DNA of 64,000 nt from Tenacibaculum sp. 190524A05c (GTDB taxonomy: Bacteria; Bacteroidota; Bacteroidia; Flavobacteriales; Flavobacteriaceae), in NCBI RefSeq assembly GCF_964036595.1, contig NZ_OZ038523.1, forward strand, positions 1-64,000, in the 5' to 3' direction. A model generated the notes under the pieces. That model did not search any database, was not told where the DNA came from, and saw only the letters and a program-made list of their open reading frames with translations. Position 1 is the first letter of the stretch. Every line of letters begins with the position of its first letter. Both the position numbers and the translations under genes were made by a program. Of this stretch, positions 63,682 through 64,000 are shown in pieces.

Positions 63682-64000
63682 ATGAAAGACATATTACGTC
63701 GAGCTAAGGCATACCTCTGTGTATGTCTTTTGCTTTTATCAATAGGATGCGGAAAAGAGGAAAAAAAGTATGAATCTGTGGATAATTTTTCTGCAGAAAT
63801 TTCTGCTTTGTACAATGATTATTTAGCTAAAGCAATTAGTAACTTAGATAAAATTGATTTAGAAGAAACATCTCCTTCTGATCGAAAAAAATACTATGTT
63901 AAGGCTAGAAAATATTTCAAGTTGGTTGAGCCTATTTTGTCTTATTCAGATAAAAACAATTATAAATCATTAAATGCCCCAAACATAATTCAAGTTAAAG
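63682..64000 (+). CDS. Lipoprotein, N-terminal part (continues beyond window)
   Basis: 106 codons open to the window edge. Lipoprotein signal MKDILRRAKAYLCVCLLLLS followed by IGCGKEE. The mature part is helical (ISALYNDYLAKAISNLDKI; YYVKARKYFKLVEPILSY; NYKSLNAPNIIQV). This N-terminus resembles those of flavobacterial di-haem cytochrome c peroxidase-like lipoproteins, but no haem motif is reached before the edge, so this is a guess. The start is 3 bp after the DUF839-like gene's stop, so the two form one operon. Confidence 0.65.
   Translation, partial: MKDILRRAKAYLCVCLLLLSIGCGKEEKKYESVDNFSAEISALYNDYLAKAISNLDKIDLEETSPSDRKKYYVKARKYFKLVEPILSYSDKNNYKSLNAPNIIQVK

Overview
The window is a stretch of AT-rich, gene-dense chromosome from a marine-type member of the Bacteroidetes, almost certainly a Flavobacteriaceae (Tenacibaculum/Polaribacter-like). 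The basis is: type IX secretion (T9SS) C-terminal sorting domains, PorP/SprF and TonB-dependent receptor genes, Bacteroidetes -7 promoter boxes (TAnnTTTG), the flavobacterial 6S RNA between zapA and rny, and many flavobacterial conserved proteins. No rRNA, tRNA, CRISPR array, insertion sequence, integrase or phage gene was seen; the region looks like core chromosome with a few accessory spots.

Layout. 1-5.3 kb: the 3' end of a giant repetitive T9SS type B adhesin followed by its PorP/SprF-like and OmpA/PD40 (PorE-like) partners. 5.4-10.9 kb: a membrane protein, then a leftward cluster of a YdiJ-type D-2-hydroxyglutarate/D-lactate dehydrogenase, an Lrp regulator and a HglS/YdcJ 2-oxoadipate dioxygenase, which together form the end of a lysine/2-aminoadipate degradation route. 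11-14.2 kb: a small Pmp3 protein, CsaA, an Mpo1-like protein and two unusual TonB-domain proteins (a third paralogue lies at 31 kb). 14.5-18.6 kb: the prfC / outer-membrane barrel / fused cyclophilin-FKBP operon. 18.8-21.5 kb: a TetR-controlled DUF1348-hydrolase operon with two recognisable operators, and a cyclophilin lipoprotein. 21.6-26.4 kb: a rightward run idi, PTPS/QueD, manA, kdsB, HAD phosphatase, CAT-like acetyltransferase and two small proteins. 26.5-35.1 kb: two ECF sigma/anti-sigma style modules around a large uncharacterised conserved protein, an MBL hydrolase, an RDD protein and meaB. 35.2-37.8 kb: cysS, yidD, lgt. 37.9-47.7 kb: accessory leftward genes: S41 peptidase, two AraC regulators (one with two AraC domains), a GH2 beta-mannosidase lipoprotein, a YHS/SPW-like/SnoaL cluster and a secreted S8 protease with a T9SS type A tail. 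47.8-52 kb: a TonB-dependent receptor and an M23 peptidase. 52.1-54.5 kb: the coiled-coil protein, zapA, 6S RNA and rny locus. 54.5-61.9 kb: a barrel-protein remnant, a DEAD-box helicase, a cysteine-less thioredoxin-fold lipoprotein, an ABC-F protein, and the divergent oxyR-dps pair. 62.1-64 kb: a collagen-stalked DUF839/PhoX-like lipoprotein and the start of another lipoprotein gene.

No wholly new multi-gene system is obvious. The places most worth following are the HglS-Lrp-YdiJ cluster, the family of free periplasmic TonB-domain proteins, the tandem 14-bp palindromes at 13.4 kb, the double-AraC regulator with its small-gene cluster, and the collagen-stalked phosphatase-like lipoprotein with its partner. 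Function calls come from motif recognition by eye; no database search was run.
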